From Scytonema hofmannii PCC 7110 (GTDB lineage: Bacteria > Cyanobacteriota > Cyanobacteriia > Cyanobacteriales > Nostocaceae), in NCBI RefSeq assembly GCF_000346485.2, contig NZ_KQ976356.1, positions 132,153 through 196,152 of the forward strand: a stretch of 64,000 nucleotides of DNA. Direction: 5' to 3'. Within the stretch, counting starts at the first letter, position 1; every line of letters starts with the position of its first letter. The notes beneath the pieces were generated by a model, which was not told the origin of the DNA, did not search any database, and worked only from the letters and a program-made list of their open reading frames with translations. Position numbers and translations under genes: made by a program. This document shows, in pieces, positions 1 through 8,868 of the stretch.

Positions 1-1005
1 ACTATCTAGAGTTCCTATAGAACCACATAAATCAAGTGCTGGCAAAAAAACACCTCCTTCCAAAATTCGTAAAATGGGAAAACTCAAATGCTTTTTAAAG
101 TAAGAAAATATTAGAGCAATATCCAGTTCTTGTGCTAGAAACAAATTGTTAGCATTAGTAACAAAAGCGAAGTATAAATCTGAATAAGATATCTTCTCAT
201 TTTCTAGTGCCAATTGACAACAATCTAGATAACGCTTGCGTAACAATTTGTTGGGTAAATCAATTTCAGAATCAAATAAAGGTACAGAAACTTGCTTGTA
301 CAAAAAACTGAGATATATTGCTTCTAAAAGCGCAGTATCGAAAGTATAGTTCCGCAATAAAGAATAATCTTGAATAGCAGGTACAAGCGTCGGAGGAGCA
401 CCTACCAAAGAAAATCGAGATTCATAATACATTTCCGACAGTGAAACCAACTGACAATTGTTAATAACATTGAACCAGTGGAGAGAATTTAGCTTAGCTA
501 CAATTAGTTCAGAAGCTGGTAAACGTGATGCAACTGACACATTCTTAACTGAAAAAAATTCAGTATTTTTCAAACCAATGACTTGGTTTAAAGACTGACG
601 AATAGTACCCACTTTCTCTCCATAAGAGACTATACCGTTCTCAATATGAGCTTTAGAAGCAGTTAAGATTGTGTTTGTAGTAGCGCTAGAAACAACATCC
701 TTCCGCAACCAACGTACAAACTCCCGATGTTTCTCATAACCGAATAGATTAAAAACAAATTTAAGTGCTAACCAACATAAAGTATCAACCTCCTTGAATG
801 TGCTATTCTCATCAATAATTTGACGCTGGCGGCGCAGTTTTAGTGGTAGTGCTTCGATAAAAGATTTGATTCCTTTACCAATAATTCCAGGACAAACAAG
901 ATTGCATATATCTTCTGCTAGGAACTCAATACCCGTATCGATATCTAAAATCCTCATAGGATTACCTTGAAAAATAACCTTTCGAGGTAGCCAGTAGTTA
1001 CTCAT
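1..1005 (-). CDS. Unrecognised protein, 3' end outside window
   Basis: An open frame of 335 codons runs without a stop from an ATG at 1005 to the left edge, so the C-terminus lies outside the window. The protein begins MSNYWLPRKVIFQGN. The first ~90 residues hold a mixed alpha/beta stretch with FLAEDICNL and a Trp-rich FVRWLRKDV segment; this faintly recalls the Bro-N/antirepressor style of plasmid and phage proteins, but I cannot assign it. The rest is hydrophobic-aliphatic and probably helical, with no P-loop, zinc cluster or membrane segment. It is divergent from the next gene across 315 bp of AT-rich DNA in which I see no clear promoter or repeat. Composition matches the neighbours. Confidence 0.7.
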   Translation of the reverse strand, partial: MSNYWLPRKVIFQGNPMRILDIDTGIEFLAEDICNLVCPGIIGKGIKSFIEALPLKLRRQRQIIDENSTFKEVDTLCWLALKFVFNLFGYEKHREFVRWLRKDVVSSATTNTILTASKAHIENGIVSYGEKVGTIRQSLNQVIGLKNTEFFSVKNVSVASRLPASELIVAKLNSLHWFNVINNCQLVSLSEMYYESRFSLVGAPPTLVPAIQDYSLLRNYTFDTALLEAIYLSFLYKQVSVPLFDSEIDLPNKLLRKRYLDCCQLALENEKISYSDLYFAFVTNANNLFLAQELDIALIFSYFKKHLSFPILRILEGGVFLPALDLCGSIGTLDS

Positions 1006-1320
1006 TACAATCCAAACCTGACTAGTCTGTTCGCTAGATGGTTTCTAGTATGCACTTTCTCTTTCCAAAAATCAATCAACAGAAATCTATTTTTTACCAA
1101 CATTAGTTGAAAGATAAAACAGTAATGATTTTTCTATACTTTGCAGGTATTCTTGTAAACTATAAAAAATTTAATTCGAGATGATAGGCAAGTATTTTCA
1201 AGCAAAAAATTATTAAAAATAAATTTATTTAATTTCAAAAATTATTAGTAGATAAAAAATAATCCCATCAGCTAAATTGAAAATTGAACCGTATCCTTTT
1301 TGTAAGAAGGCTCTAAATCT

Positions 1321-1809
1321 ATGAGTAGTAACTACAAAACAATAAATATTAACGGTATTAGTATCAATATTTATCGACATAGAAGAGATACAAAATGGTA
1401 TCAAACAAAAAATCATCTATTTCTAGATGCCAACCAGGTAAGTGGAGTTATTGGTAAGAAGTTTAGTACAATTTTGAGCTTTATAAGAGCAGAAGAAAAA
1501 CGCGGAGAACCAGTTTCACACCACGATATCGAGTTTTTGATAGAGAAAAATGAACTGTCAGAAGTAAAACCCATCACTATCGAAACTGCTACGCTTTACT
1601 GGCTGCAATGGGCTGTACTAGGAAATTGGACTGCTATCAAACTTTGTCGCGGAATAATTAACAATCCCTTGTATAAAACAGCTGAAGAGTTATTTGATAG
1701 CACCGACACAAGAGAAAAAGTTGTCAGAATCATAAACAAAAACTACGACTATTACTGCAAAGATGACTATTGGCTTCAAAGAATGTACCAAGAAAAGAAA
1801 GTAAGTTAG
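1321..1809 (+). CDS. Hypothetical protein, 162 aa
   Basis: A complete frame from an ATG, without a strong Shine-Dalgarno (aggctctaaatct precedes the start). The product is basic at the N-terminus (INIYRHRRDTKWYQ), then carries FLDANQVSGVIGKKFSTIL, a segment that could form a helix-turn-helix, and a Trp-rich core (TLYWLQWAVLGNWTAIKL). This last part resembles the C-terminal half of small cyanobacterial plasmid/phage DNA-binding proteins, but I do not recognise a named family. It lies upstream of and convergent with the replication operon. Function unknown; a regulatory or antirepressor-like role is only a guess. Confidence 0.6.
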   Translation: MSSNYKTININGISINIYRHRRDTKWYQTKNHLFLDANQVSGVIGKKFSTILSFIRAEEKRGEPVSHHDIEFLIEKNELSEVKPITIETATLYWLQWAVLGNWTAIKLCRGIINNPLYKTAEELFDSTDTREKVVRIINKNYDYYCKDDYWLQRMYQEKKVS

Positions 1810-1888
1810 TCACGGTTGTTGCTAAAAACAGCGGTAAGAGATGTCAATAATTATGCAATGGTATGAAGCGCCCGCATAAAGGCGATAT

Positions 1889-1918
1889 CCACACGCACAA
1901 GTTACTTAATGCGTGTGG
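1889..1918. terminator. Hairpin after the 1321-1809 gene
   Basis: CCACACGCA (1889-1897) and TGCGTGTGG (1910-1918) form a perfect 9-bp stem with a 12-nt loop, 80 bp after the stop of the upstream gene. No T-tract follows on the plus strand, so it is a weak intrinsic terminator at best; it could instead be a protein-binding inverted repeat. Confidence 0.35.
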
Positions 1919-2442
1919 GCATTGCACAAATCATATATAGCGGTTCTCAGTTGGTAGCTGCTGTACTTGGGACATATACCCAGTACCCGTATTTTTCTAA
2001 CTTGTTACACTGTGAGTTTTGAGTACAAAATCCTCAAGAAAAATTGATTTCTCAAATATTAATTTAGTTAGTTTAGTTTATAAAAACAAAACTAATATAA
2101 AAACCCGGTTTGATTTCTGAATGAGTTTTTAGGCTTTAAGCTTGTTGTATAAGCTTTTGCATCTTAATGTATGTTCAAAATTTAAATAAAAACCCTATGG
2201 ATTTAAATTTTTGAAACAACAAATATAAAAATTTTAGATAAATTCTGTGTTGAAAAATTCAAAATATTCATATTAATGATAATAAAGATTTAAAATTTTT
2301 GATATTTAATTAAATATCAAAAATCATCAATAGAAAAAATCTAAAAATCCAAATATTTATTTTTTACAATAAATATTTGTATAATTTCAGCCAACACAAA
2401 TAGCCAGCAGATATGAAAATAAATGCTGGATGACTGTATACT

Positions 2443-2548
2443 CAATACGGTTCGGATAAACTCTCACCAAAGACAGCCGACAGCCATACGAACCAAGCTT
2501 GTATAGCCTCACCATACGTGGGTGATAGATGTCAACCGAATCGTATTG
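2443..2548. repeat. Long-range inverted repeat with flanking direct repeat
   Basis: CAATACGGTTCGG (2443-2455) pairs with CCGAATCGTATTG (2536-2548) with a single mismatch, enclosing ~80 bp. A direct repeat GACTGTATA occurs outside both arms (2432-2440 and 2547-2555). Inside is a shorter arm pair TCACC/GGTGA. The structure lies between the AT-rich stretch and the 3' end of rep. It could be a small mobile element, a structured RNA or an origin-associated element. Confidence 0.45.
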
Positions 2549-2603
2549 ACTGTATATTTATGTTGAAAATTTCAAATGACTAGCTGTTAGATTAAGTTTG
2601 GTA

Positions 2604-5600
2604 CTAAGAAGAATCTAAATGAAGTTCTTGACCTAGGCGAACAAAAATTGAAAGGATATCTTCAGGAATCATTAATGCTAAATATTCAAAAAGAATGACT
2701 TGAATATCAAGAGTAACTGATTTTAGTATCTGACGAAAAGTCTCCCAACCATAAACTGATACAAGTACGATCGCTTCTTTGACTGCTTCAACTCTTGGAA
2801 TTTCACCTGCATGAACTAGAAGTGGTAAATAGACATCTTTTATCCAACGTTCATCTTCATTAAATTGGGTAATATCTGATTCATTAGATTCCAGAAAAAT
2901 TGATAATAATTCGGTAATTAACTTGGCGAAAATTGACCAACCGCCAAACAGTCTGCCTATTTGGCTCACCCTTCCTTGAGTAATTCCTCCTTCTTCGCTC
3001 TCTAAGAGCGAGAGGTTTTCAATTTCTTTTTGCTTTGGTTTCTTATTCCCCTGTTGAAAAATAGTAGAAAATAAAGAAGAAACTAACCAGATGGCTCGCT
3101 GATTCTTTGTTCCAGCTTCAGGGGAAACTTCTGCTGATGAGATTTTCTCCAAGACTATACCAGGCATTGCCTCGGATAAAAATTCTAAGTCATAATCTCC
3201 TACAAAATAGTAAACTAATTGCTCTGGTGGACGTAAATGCGATAGCTTCGCTCCTGCCCGGAGGGCAGATCGCAACCGTCCCGCTTCCTGAATAATTTCT
3301 GCTCTCACAAAGCTATCAACAAAGTCTTCAAAGGTTATAGTCTGGCTCTGTTGAGGGTGTAAGACGAGCGGTGTAATTTCTTCTCCAGAATTCCAGAGTC
3401 CCCCTGCTTCTGGACACACCTTTGGGTCATCTTTCGGCGGGAAAGGAGTTGTTGAATCACCCAGTTTTGAGAGCACTTGGGGTAAATCAAAATTAACTGA
3501 ATGACCTGTTAAAACTTGATACTCTGCTGCTAACTCACCAATATTAGGATAAGGTATACCAATCGAACAAAGAGCGGGAGCATTTGCAAAACGATTCACG
3601 CCTCTACTATCGCGAAAATGGTAGCCATCACCCGGTTGAGCAAAACTTTTGCGTTCAATAAAAGCCACACCAGGGGACATGGCTTCAATCTCGGACCGTA
3701 GTGCTTCTAGGCGGTGATGCATAGACGATCGCCGATCGCGTCCCAAAACACCCATATTTGTGATTTGCACCACCTTCAAATTTTCATGGCTTGGGGTGAC
3801 TTGCTCAACAACAAGTACATCCTCAATAAGCGCTCCTAACTTCAAAGCAAGATACCTGACATCTAATGTAGCGTCCAAGTAGATATTGAACTGCGCTGCA
3901 TTCGCGACATCCCGGTGGCGGGTTTCTGACAAATGTACCGTCAATATTCCTCTATGAAAATTAAATGCTCCATGGATGTGTCTCCCCCAAACTGACAACA
4001 GTGGAATCAACCAATTCAGAGCGACTGCTTCGAGAGCTTGTTGAGACTCTTGGTAAGCAGTTGAGCGCAATAATTTATTGATTCGCCTGGAAGTTGCACG
4101 TTCGCTCTTAGTACCAGCACTGGTATCTATACTGAGAGCACTTTGAGCTAAAAACGTTAAGTTGGGAGCAAGCAGGCTCGTCAATTCATCAATAATATCC
4201 ACAATATCATCAAGTGGTTGACCGAGGAGTTGACGAATAGCAGTATCATCATAACCATAACGACTACAACTTGGGAGTTGAATATCTGACGCGAACCATG
4301 GAGTTTTTGATTTTGACTCCCCAGCACAAAAAAGAAACTTCAATCGCTCAAAAAGAGGGTGGAGTTTGGCAAACAACTCCGGTGCATTCACAGCTAACTC
4401 ACCCGCTGTTCGATTGAAATCGCCCAGACGAACTTCAATTTTTTTGCGCGATCGCATAAGTTGAGAAGCCTCATCCCAAATCATGCCACAATCAGAAAAT
4501 TGGTAATCATCTGGGGAGGGCAGACTATCTGGATGCGCTCTAACTTGGATCTCTTGAAGAACAGAATGCCGACGAAAGCGATAGCCAAACCCCGCACCAG
4601 TACTGTGACGACAGGCATTCAGCAGGTGACACGAGAAACAAATTGGGTTGTTAGATTCTTCAATTTGGTTAAGATTTTTTGCAGCGAGTGCGCGGAAGGT
4701 ACCTGCTCGATGACAATTACCAGGTGCAGTCACATCTTCAATTCCATTCGGGTGAACTAAAAAGGGCTGTCCGAGGGGAGTCAGTCGAGTGGGATCGCTC
4801 TTCAAACCACTATGGCGAGGGGGTAGATCGACAAAATTAGCTTCAACAGCGATCGTCGTTGGATTGCGATGATCGATCGCAAGATACCACAGTTGACGAC
4901 TGCCAAACTCTTGTGGCGTCATGCTTCCAGCTGTATGAGATTTCCCTAACCCAGGAGTTGATTTATCTAAGATGTGTTGCCAACCTTTGGCAACTGCTTC
5001 CATCCAAAGACTAACCCGTTCGTCTCCCAGATAAACAATCTTAGGGCATCCCATTCTTTGGTATTCTTCGGGAGTTGGTAAATCCTCTGGAGTGTATACT
5101 AATATTTCTTGTGGAGCATTCTTGCTAATAGATCTCTTCACCCGTCGCCTAAAACCCCGCTTTGGACGTAAAAGCTTTTCGATTTTGGCTAACTGAATTT
5201 TCACATCATCCCAAACGCGTTGGGGATGGCGCGATAAACTTTCAAACTCTATCCAACTCAGAATTTCAAATTCACCCGCGTATTCATCCCCATCAGCGCA
5301 ATATTTATCAACTTGACCCCACCAAGCTACTTTCAGAGTGTACCCCCAACTCCTGATTAACTCGTGAGTCCTTCGGTATTGACGCATCACATTTTTATTG
5401 ATAACTGCACCTGCATCAGCCCACAAGAGCAAATCTTTTGTACCGCCCAACTTTTCGCTTGCAGCAGTGAGATACCGCTTGAAAGTTTCAGGGCTTGAGG
5501 CAAAGTTACCACCCGCAGCACCAATGGTAATTTGATTTCTTTTTTGGGCAATAATCCAAGGTTTGAGGATACCTTCAGCAAGTCCAATGTAAGCAAAGGA

Positions 5601-6341
5601 TATAGGAGCGTTTTCGTTGAGGGTGTACTCGTTCTGAATCGCAGGAGTACAAAAAGTCAGAGGTAACTCGCCATTAGGCAAGTGAGCCGTTGGTCCTGTG
5701 GGGCGTTTTTTTGTCCGAGAGGATGCCCAAAAATATTTAGGGACATCAACTTCAATATTGCCAACCCGCAACTGCCAACTAATAATTTGTCCTAGAGGAT
5801 TCCATACAGGACAAAGATAGCCAGATTGAGGGGTAATCAAAGAACGTCCCCCAAGAGAAACACCTGCCAAACGGTGAGAAACTTCTCTATCGAGTTTTTG
5901 CCATTGCTTAACCGATTTAAATTGTCCTGCAACGATTAACTCTTCATTGAGTCCCCGGCGTTTTAAGTCGAATTCATGCTTTTGACATAACTGTAGTTGT
6001 CCGAGAACATCTCGAATTTGGCGATCGCGCTCCTCTTCGGTAAGACTTGCAGCACGATGAGCTTTTTCTTGTTGCAAGCGTTGGCTATGTAAGTCACGCC
6101 AATATTCTGCCCACTCGCGTCTCGAAGCTTCATCAGTATCACCAGTATCGCGTCGTATTATTCCCCACAACCCATCACGGGTAAGTTTGATAAATTTCCA
6201 GCCTTCTGGTGCTGAATATGCATCTGTTGCCGTCATGCATAATACAGTATCAGGGCTATTCGGCAGATGACGGCAGCGCCCGCGAATGTCGCCACAAACA
6301 GGACAAGGATTAGCACGGCTCGTGCGGATATACTTGCTCAT
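2604..6341 (-). CDS. Plasmid replication protein, CyRepA1-like
   Basis: 1245 residues. The N-terminus carries a cysteine/histidine cluster (CPVCGDIRGRCRH, residues ~13-25) like the zinc finger of DnaG/CHC2 primases. It is followed by a primase-like region (residues ~110-400) with YIGLAEGILKPWIIAQ and ITIGAAGGN, which fits the TOPRIM-related DUF3854 part. A helicase-like P-loop, STPGLGKSHT, lies near residue 465, with a long C-terminal helicase-like half. This zinc finger + TOPRIM + P-loop order and the length match the cyanobacterial CyRepA1 family of plasmid initiators. The ATG at 6341 is preceded by AGGGGGT. parB lies 80 bp upstream on the same strand, so the two probably form one operon. 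Family assignment is from memory; that the protein replicates this molecule is inference. Confidence 0.82.
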   Translation of the reverse strand: MSKYIRTSRANPCPVCGDIRGRCRHLPNSPDTVLCMTATDAYSAPEGWKFIKLTRDGLWGIIRRDTGDTDEASRREWAEYWRDLHSQRLQQEKAHRAASLTEEERDRQIRDVLGQLQLCQKHEFDLKRRGLNEELIVAGQFKSVKQWQKLDREVSHRLAGVSLGGRSLITPQSGYLCPVWNPLGQIISWQLRVGNIEVDVPKYFWASSRTKKRPTGPTAHLPNGELPLTFCTPAIQNEYTLNENAPISFAYIGLAEGILKPWIIAQKRNQITIGAAGGNFASSPETFKRYLTAASEKLGGTKDLLLWADAGAVINKNVMRQYRRTHELIRSWGYTLKVAWWGQVDKYCADGDEYAGEFEILSWIEFESLSRHPQRVWDDVKIQLAKIEKLLRPKRGFRRRVKRSISKNAPQEILVYTPEDLPTPEEYQRMGCPKIVYLGDERVSLWMEAVAKGWQHILDKSTPGLGKSHTAGSMTPQEFGSRQLWYLAIDHRNPTTIAVEANFVDLPPRHSGLKSDPTRLTPLGQPFLVHPNGIEDVTAPGNCHRAGTFRALAAKNLNQIEESNNPICFSCHLLNACRHSTGAGFGYRFRRHSVLQEIQVRAHPDSLPSPDDYQFSDCGMIWDEASQLMRSRKKIEVRLGDFNRTAGELAVNAPELFAKLHPLFERLKFLFCAGESKSKTPWFASDIQLPSCSRYGYDDTAIRQLLGQPLDDIVDIIDELTSLLAPNLTFLAQSALSIDTSAGTKSERATSRRINKLLRSTAYQESQQALEAVALNWLIPLLSVWGRHIHGAFNFHRGILTVHLSETRHRDVANAAQFNIYLDATLDVRYLALKLGALIEDVLVVEQVTPSHENLKVVQITNMGVLGRDRRSSMHHRLEALRSEIEAMSPGVAFIERKSFAQPGDGYHFRDSRGVNRFANAPALCSIGIPYPNIGELAAEYQVLTGHSVNFDLPQVLSKLGDSTTPFPPKDDPKVCPEAGGLWNSGEEITPLVLHPQQSQTITFEDFVDSFVRAEIIQEAGRLRSALRAGAKLSHLRPPEQLVYYFVGDYDLEFLSEAMPGIVLEKISSAEVSPEAGTKNQRAIWLVSSLFSTIFQQGNKKPKQKEIENLSLLESEEGGITQGRVSQIGRLFGGWSIFAKLITELLSIFLESNESDITQFNEDERWIKDVYLPLLVHAGEIPRVEAVKEAIVLVSVYGWETFRQILKSVTLDIQVILFEYLALMIPEDILSIFVRLGQELHLDSS

Positions 6342-6421
6342 CGCGTACCCCCTACCACCAGTTGTATTTGTATAGTTGGCTGTCTTTAGATAGCCCGTTA
6401 GAAGCCCCGTAGGTCAACATT

Positions 6422-7606
6422 TTATGCAGCACAACGATCTTCAGTACTTTTATTTCTAGTTATTTCAAATTCAATCTCACGCTCCTTAATCATCTCCTCG
6501 TACTTGCCAGTCTCAAGATACGCTAAGAATCGTTCCTCCTCCATTGTCAAATTCGTAATGTTTAGCATTTCACTCAGTGCTACCCGTAGTGGATAAATCG
6601 AACCAAATTTCTCTAACAACCGCAATATTCGCGCTCTTTCCTTCACTGATGGTTCCTCCTGTAATGTGGCATCAATACTTGGTGGTCTCAAACTTATGGT
6701 CTCTAAATCATTAGTTTTAGAATTCCTAAAAGCAAACATCACAAATTCGTTTGTAATTTTAATTACGCGAGCCTGTTGATAAAAATCTGGTCGCGGCTCC
6801 TTTTTAAATAGATAAACTTGTCCAACTTCAAACTTACGCCATGGGTTACGAGAACCTGTACGCACAAGAGCATTACCTTCACGAAGGGTATTTACCTCGC
6901 CGCGCTCGATCGCATCTAATACTTTTTCCCGACGCTCATCACGCACAAACTTGTAAGCTGTGTCAATACTGCGGTTGAGTTCTTGTTGCAGCGCTGCTAC
7001 CGAGCGTAGTTTGCCCTCATTTTTTAATTGAGAAATATACGAGTAAACTTTTTTCCCTTTGTGGTAGCTACCAACACTAAGCTTTACTTTTTTGGCAACC
7101 TCTTTAAGGACTGGCAATTCTCTAGATTCTTGAGAACTCATGTCATCTGACGAAGTATTCAAATTTGAACACTTCGTTGATTGTTTGCGATCGTTTAGCC
7201 GTCGAGCATTCTCCCTCTGTCGCTCTTTGGCTTGTTCTTTAAGCTGAGGTTCCCAGTAAGCACCCTCAATAAACCTTTGAAAATGGGTTTTCTCTTCTCG
7301 GTGAATATTCAAGTCGTACAGAGCTTTCAACTCTTCTTCCTCGCCAGAGTATTCACCAAAAAAGACTGGAACAGTTGCAAAACCCAGTTTTTTAGCTATT
7401 TGTAACCGACATTTACCCGCAATGACGACATTTACACCCGTGCGTGCTGAAACTTCTATTGGAACAAGAATCCTCATCTCTCGCTGAATACTTGCTTCCA
7501 ATGAGGGGCGATCTTCATCTTCACCGTAAATTTCTATTAATCTTGGGTGAACAACTAGTTCATCTGGAGGAAGATGAACAACCTGCTGATGGTCTAAATT
7601 GTACAT
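6422..7606 (-). CDS. parB: ParB-like partition/regulatory protein
   Basis: 394 residues. Residues ~15-100 match the ParB/Srx N-terminal fold: RLIEIYGEDEDRPSLEASI, then VPIEV and the box-I-like IAGKCRLQIAKKLGFATVPV. The usual box reads GHRR/GERR, here GKCR, so CTP/DNA contacts may differ. A basic linker rich in Arg/Gln/Asn follows, then an HTH-like stretch (LKEVAKKVKLSVGSYHKGKKV, residues ~165-185) and a C-terminal part with no recognised domain. The ATG at 7606 is preceded by AGGGT. It precedes rep on the same strand, separated by 80 bp. No ParA gene lies nearby, unusual for a full partition system, so a role in copy-number or rep regulation is possible. A 26-bp palindrome lies inside the coding sequence. 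Confidence 0.75.
   Translation of the reverse strand: MYNLDHQQVVHLPPDELVVHPRLIEIYGEDEDRPSLEASIQREMRILVPIEVSARTGVNVVIAGKCRLQIAKKLGFATVPVFFGEYSGEEEELKALYDLNIHREEKTHFQRFIEGAYWEPQLKEQAKERQRENARRLNDRKQSTKCSNLNTSSDDMSSQESRELPVLKEVAKKVKLSVGSYHKGKKVYSYISQLKNEGKLRSVAALQQELNRSIDTAYKFVRDERREKVLDAIERGEVNTLREGNALVRTGSRNPWRKFEVGQVYLFKKEPRPDFYQQARVIKITNEFVMFAFRNSKTNDLETISLRPPSIDATLQEEPSVKERARILRLLEKFGSIYPLRVALSEMLNITNLTMEEERFLAYLETGKYEEMIKEREIEFEITRNKSTEDRCAA
7151..7176. repeat. 26-bp palindrome inside parB (copy 1)
   Basis: The sequence reads CGAAGTATTCAAA followed by TTTGAACACTTCG: a 26-bp inverted repeat with one mismatched pair. It differs at one base from the perfect copy at 8641-8666. It lies in frame within the ParB-like gene, in the linker after the N-terminal domain. 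Two near-identical long palindromes ~1.5 kb apart around a ParB-like gene are what a parS centromere or an autoregulatory operator looks like. Confidence 0.75.
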
Positions 7607-7660
7607 ATTTATACCCTAAAATCTTCAAAGACATAAGTGGAACAAAACTGAACTCGCGAT

Positions 7661-7696
7661 CGTCCTAATCGTCCTAATCGTCCTAATCGTCCTAAT
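7661..7696. repeat. Four tandem CGTCCTAAT repeats upstream of parB
   Basis: CGTCCTAAT occurs four times head to tail without spacer (7661-7669, 7670-7678, 7679-7687, 7688-7696), 55 bp upstream of the parB start codon. Short tandem iterons next to a replication operon are typical binding sites for an initiator or regulator; they may also be a simple slippage repeat. Confidence 0.7.
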
Positions 7697-7705
7697 TGTT
7701 GTTCT

Positions 7706-7763
7706 CCAAATGCTCAAATTCATACCAAAAAAGCATTTGGGGAACTGAATTCAACCCAAATGC
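7706..7763. repeat. Three CCAAATGC copies, two direct and one inverted
   Basis: CCAAATGC lies at 7706-7713 and 7756-7763, and its reverse complement GCATTTGG at 7733-7740. The first two can form an 8-bp stem. They follow directly on the tandem 9-bp repeats in the 531-bp region between parB (minus) and the HTH gene (plus), so they probably belong to the same control or origin region. Confidence 0.55.
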
Positions 7764-8137
7764 CTAAAATATTTAGACACTATTAAGTTTTCTGAAATAA
7801 GAAAATTGTTATACCTTCGCTCTAAAAACAAGCGAAGTTTTGCAAAAATGTACCGTATACTTAAGCAATTTACCGAATGCCAATACGGAGAAAGGAAACA
7901 CCTGTCAAAGGGAAGGCGTACACAGAGCAGTAGATTCATGGTATGATGGACTCAATTAAGTAAAAACAGATAAAGAGCATTTGTCCAGCCTGCTACAACA
8001 GGTTGGCTTGCTTTTCCCTCAAGACTTTGTTGGTTCAAGGTCTTGATTTATTTGGAATAATACTTATACTTGAAGAGTATATCAGCTAATATACATTTTG
8101 GCAAAACTAATTTAGTGAAAAAAGGGGTAAACAAGGA

Positions 8138-8620
8138 ATGCCAGTTCCAAAAGCGCCTCCTGTAGAACTAGACGAGGTAGAAAAAAAACTACTGGAATCA
8201 ATTGCTGAGACAGAAGAAGAGTATATCAGCAAGCGGGCGCTTGTCATACTGGAAGCTGCTAAGGGTGAGAGTAATACAAACATATGCAAAAAGACAGGAA
8301 CTAGTTTCCATCACGTATCGACCTGGCGTAAAAAGTGGTTAAATGCAACATTCACATCTCAAACGGAAGAAGAGCTAAGGGAATTAATCAAACAATTTCT
8401 CGAATCAAAGGACGGAAGACCCAGAAAGTGCAAACAAGTCGAAGTTGCCAAAATCATTGAAATTAGTAAATGGAACGAGAGAAGTTATCGATCGCAACAC
8501 GCCAAGAACGAGCTCATTGCATCTGAAGCAGTACGTAGAGGAATCGTTTCAGATATATCGCCAAGAAGCATAGGGCGCTTGCTGGAACAGTACCAAGAAG
8601 AAATAGCAGCTTCAAGTTAA
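8138..8620 (+). CDS. Small helix-turn-helix protein
   Basis: 160 residues. An acidic N-terminus is followed by RALVILEAAKGESNTNICKKTGTSFHHVSTWRKKW (residues ~37-70), a helix-turn-helix of the type at the front of IS630-family transposases. A basic linker (KDGRPRKCKQ) and a second helical DNA-binding-like part (SDISPRSIGRLLEQY) complete it. No DDE catalytic domain follows, so it is either a stand-alone regulator built from the transposase N-terminus or a truncated IS630 transposase; the clean stop and the conserved control region around it favour a regulator. It is divergent from parB across the repeat-bearing control region. Confidence 0.65.
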   Translation: MPVPKAPPVELDEVEKKLLESIAETEEEYISKRALVILEAAKGESNTNICKKTGTSFHHVSTWRKKWLNATFTSQTEEELRELIKQFLESKDGRPRKCKQVEVAKIIEISKWNERSYRSQHAKNELIASEAVRRGIVSDISPRSIGRLLEQYQEEIAASS

Positions 8621-8640
8621 TAAAGCAACAGCACTTCAAT

Positions 8641-8666
8641 CGAAGTATTCAAATTTGAATACTTCG
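8641..8666. repeat. 26-bp perfect palindrome (copy 2)
   Basis: CGAAGTATTCAAA followed by TTTGAATACTTCG is a perfect 26-bp palindrome starting 20 bp after the stop of the HTH gene. The only other copy I found is inside parB (7151-7176, one base different). There is no T-run, so it does not look like a terminator. Candidate ParB or HTH-protein binding site. Confidence 0.75.
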
Positions 8667-8868
8667 ACTTATTCAATCAGTAAAAGTTATTGCTTTACGG
8701 TTACCCTCACACCAAATGTGTATTTTCGCACTGAAACCATCGCGGGAACGACCTAGAGAGTTGGTTCAGTAGAAGGAGTTGACATTCGATACTTGGGGTC
8801 ATTATGCCACTCATTGATTTTTACTAGTTTTGGATGAGAGGGGTAGAGTAATAGTACTCCTCTCGACT

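Larger units (their letters stand above)
1810..2603. other. AT-rich gene-free stretch downstream of rep
   Basis: About 790 bp without a convincing gene. From about 2030 to 2410 the DNA is very AT-rich with runs such as aaatatttaaat and ttaatttagttagttta, the kind of composition found in melting regions of replication origins. It lies just past the 3' end of the replication gene. It also contains the hairpin at 1889 and the inverted-repeat structure at 2443-2548. Whether it is the origin cannot be decided from sequence alone. Confidence 0.4.

Noticed and set aside
7661-7763. CRISPR array
   Set aside because: Units are 9 bp, tandem and without spacers; no cas genes in the window.
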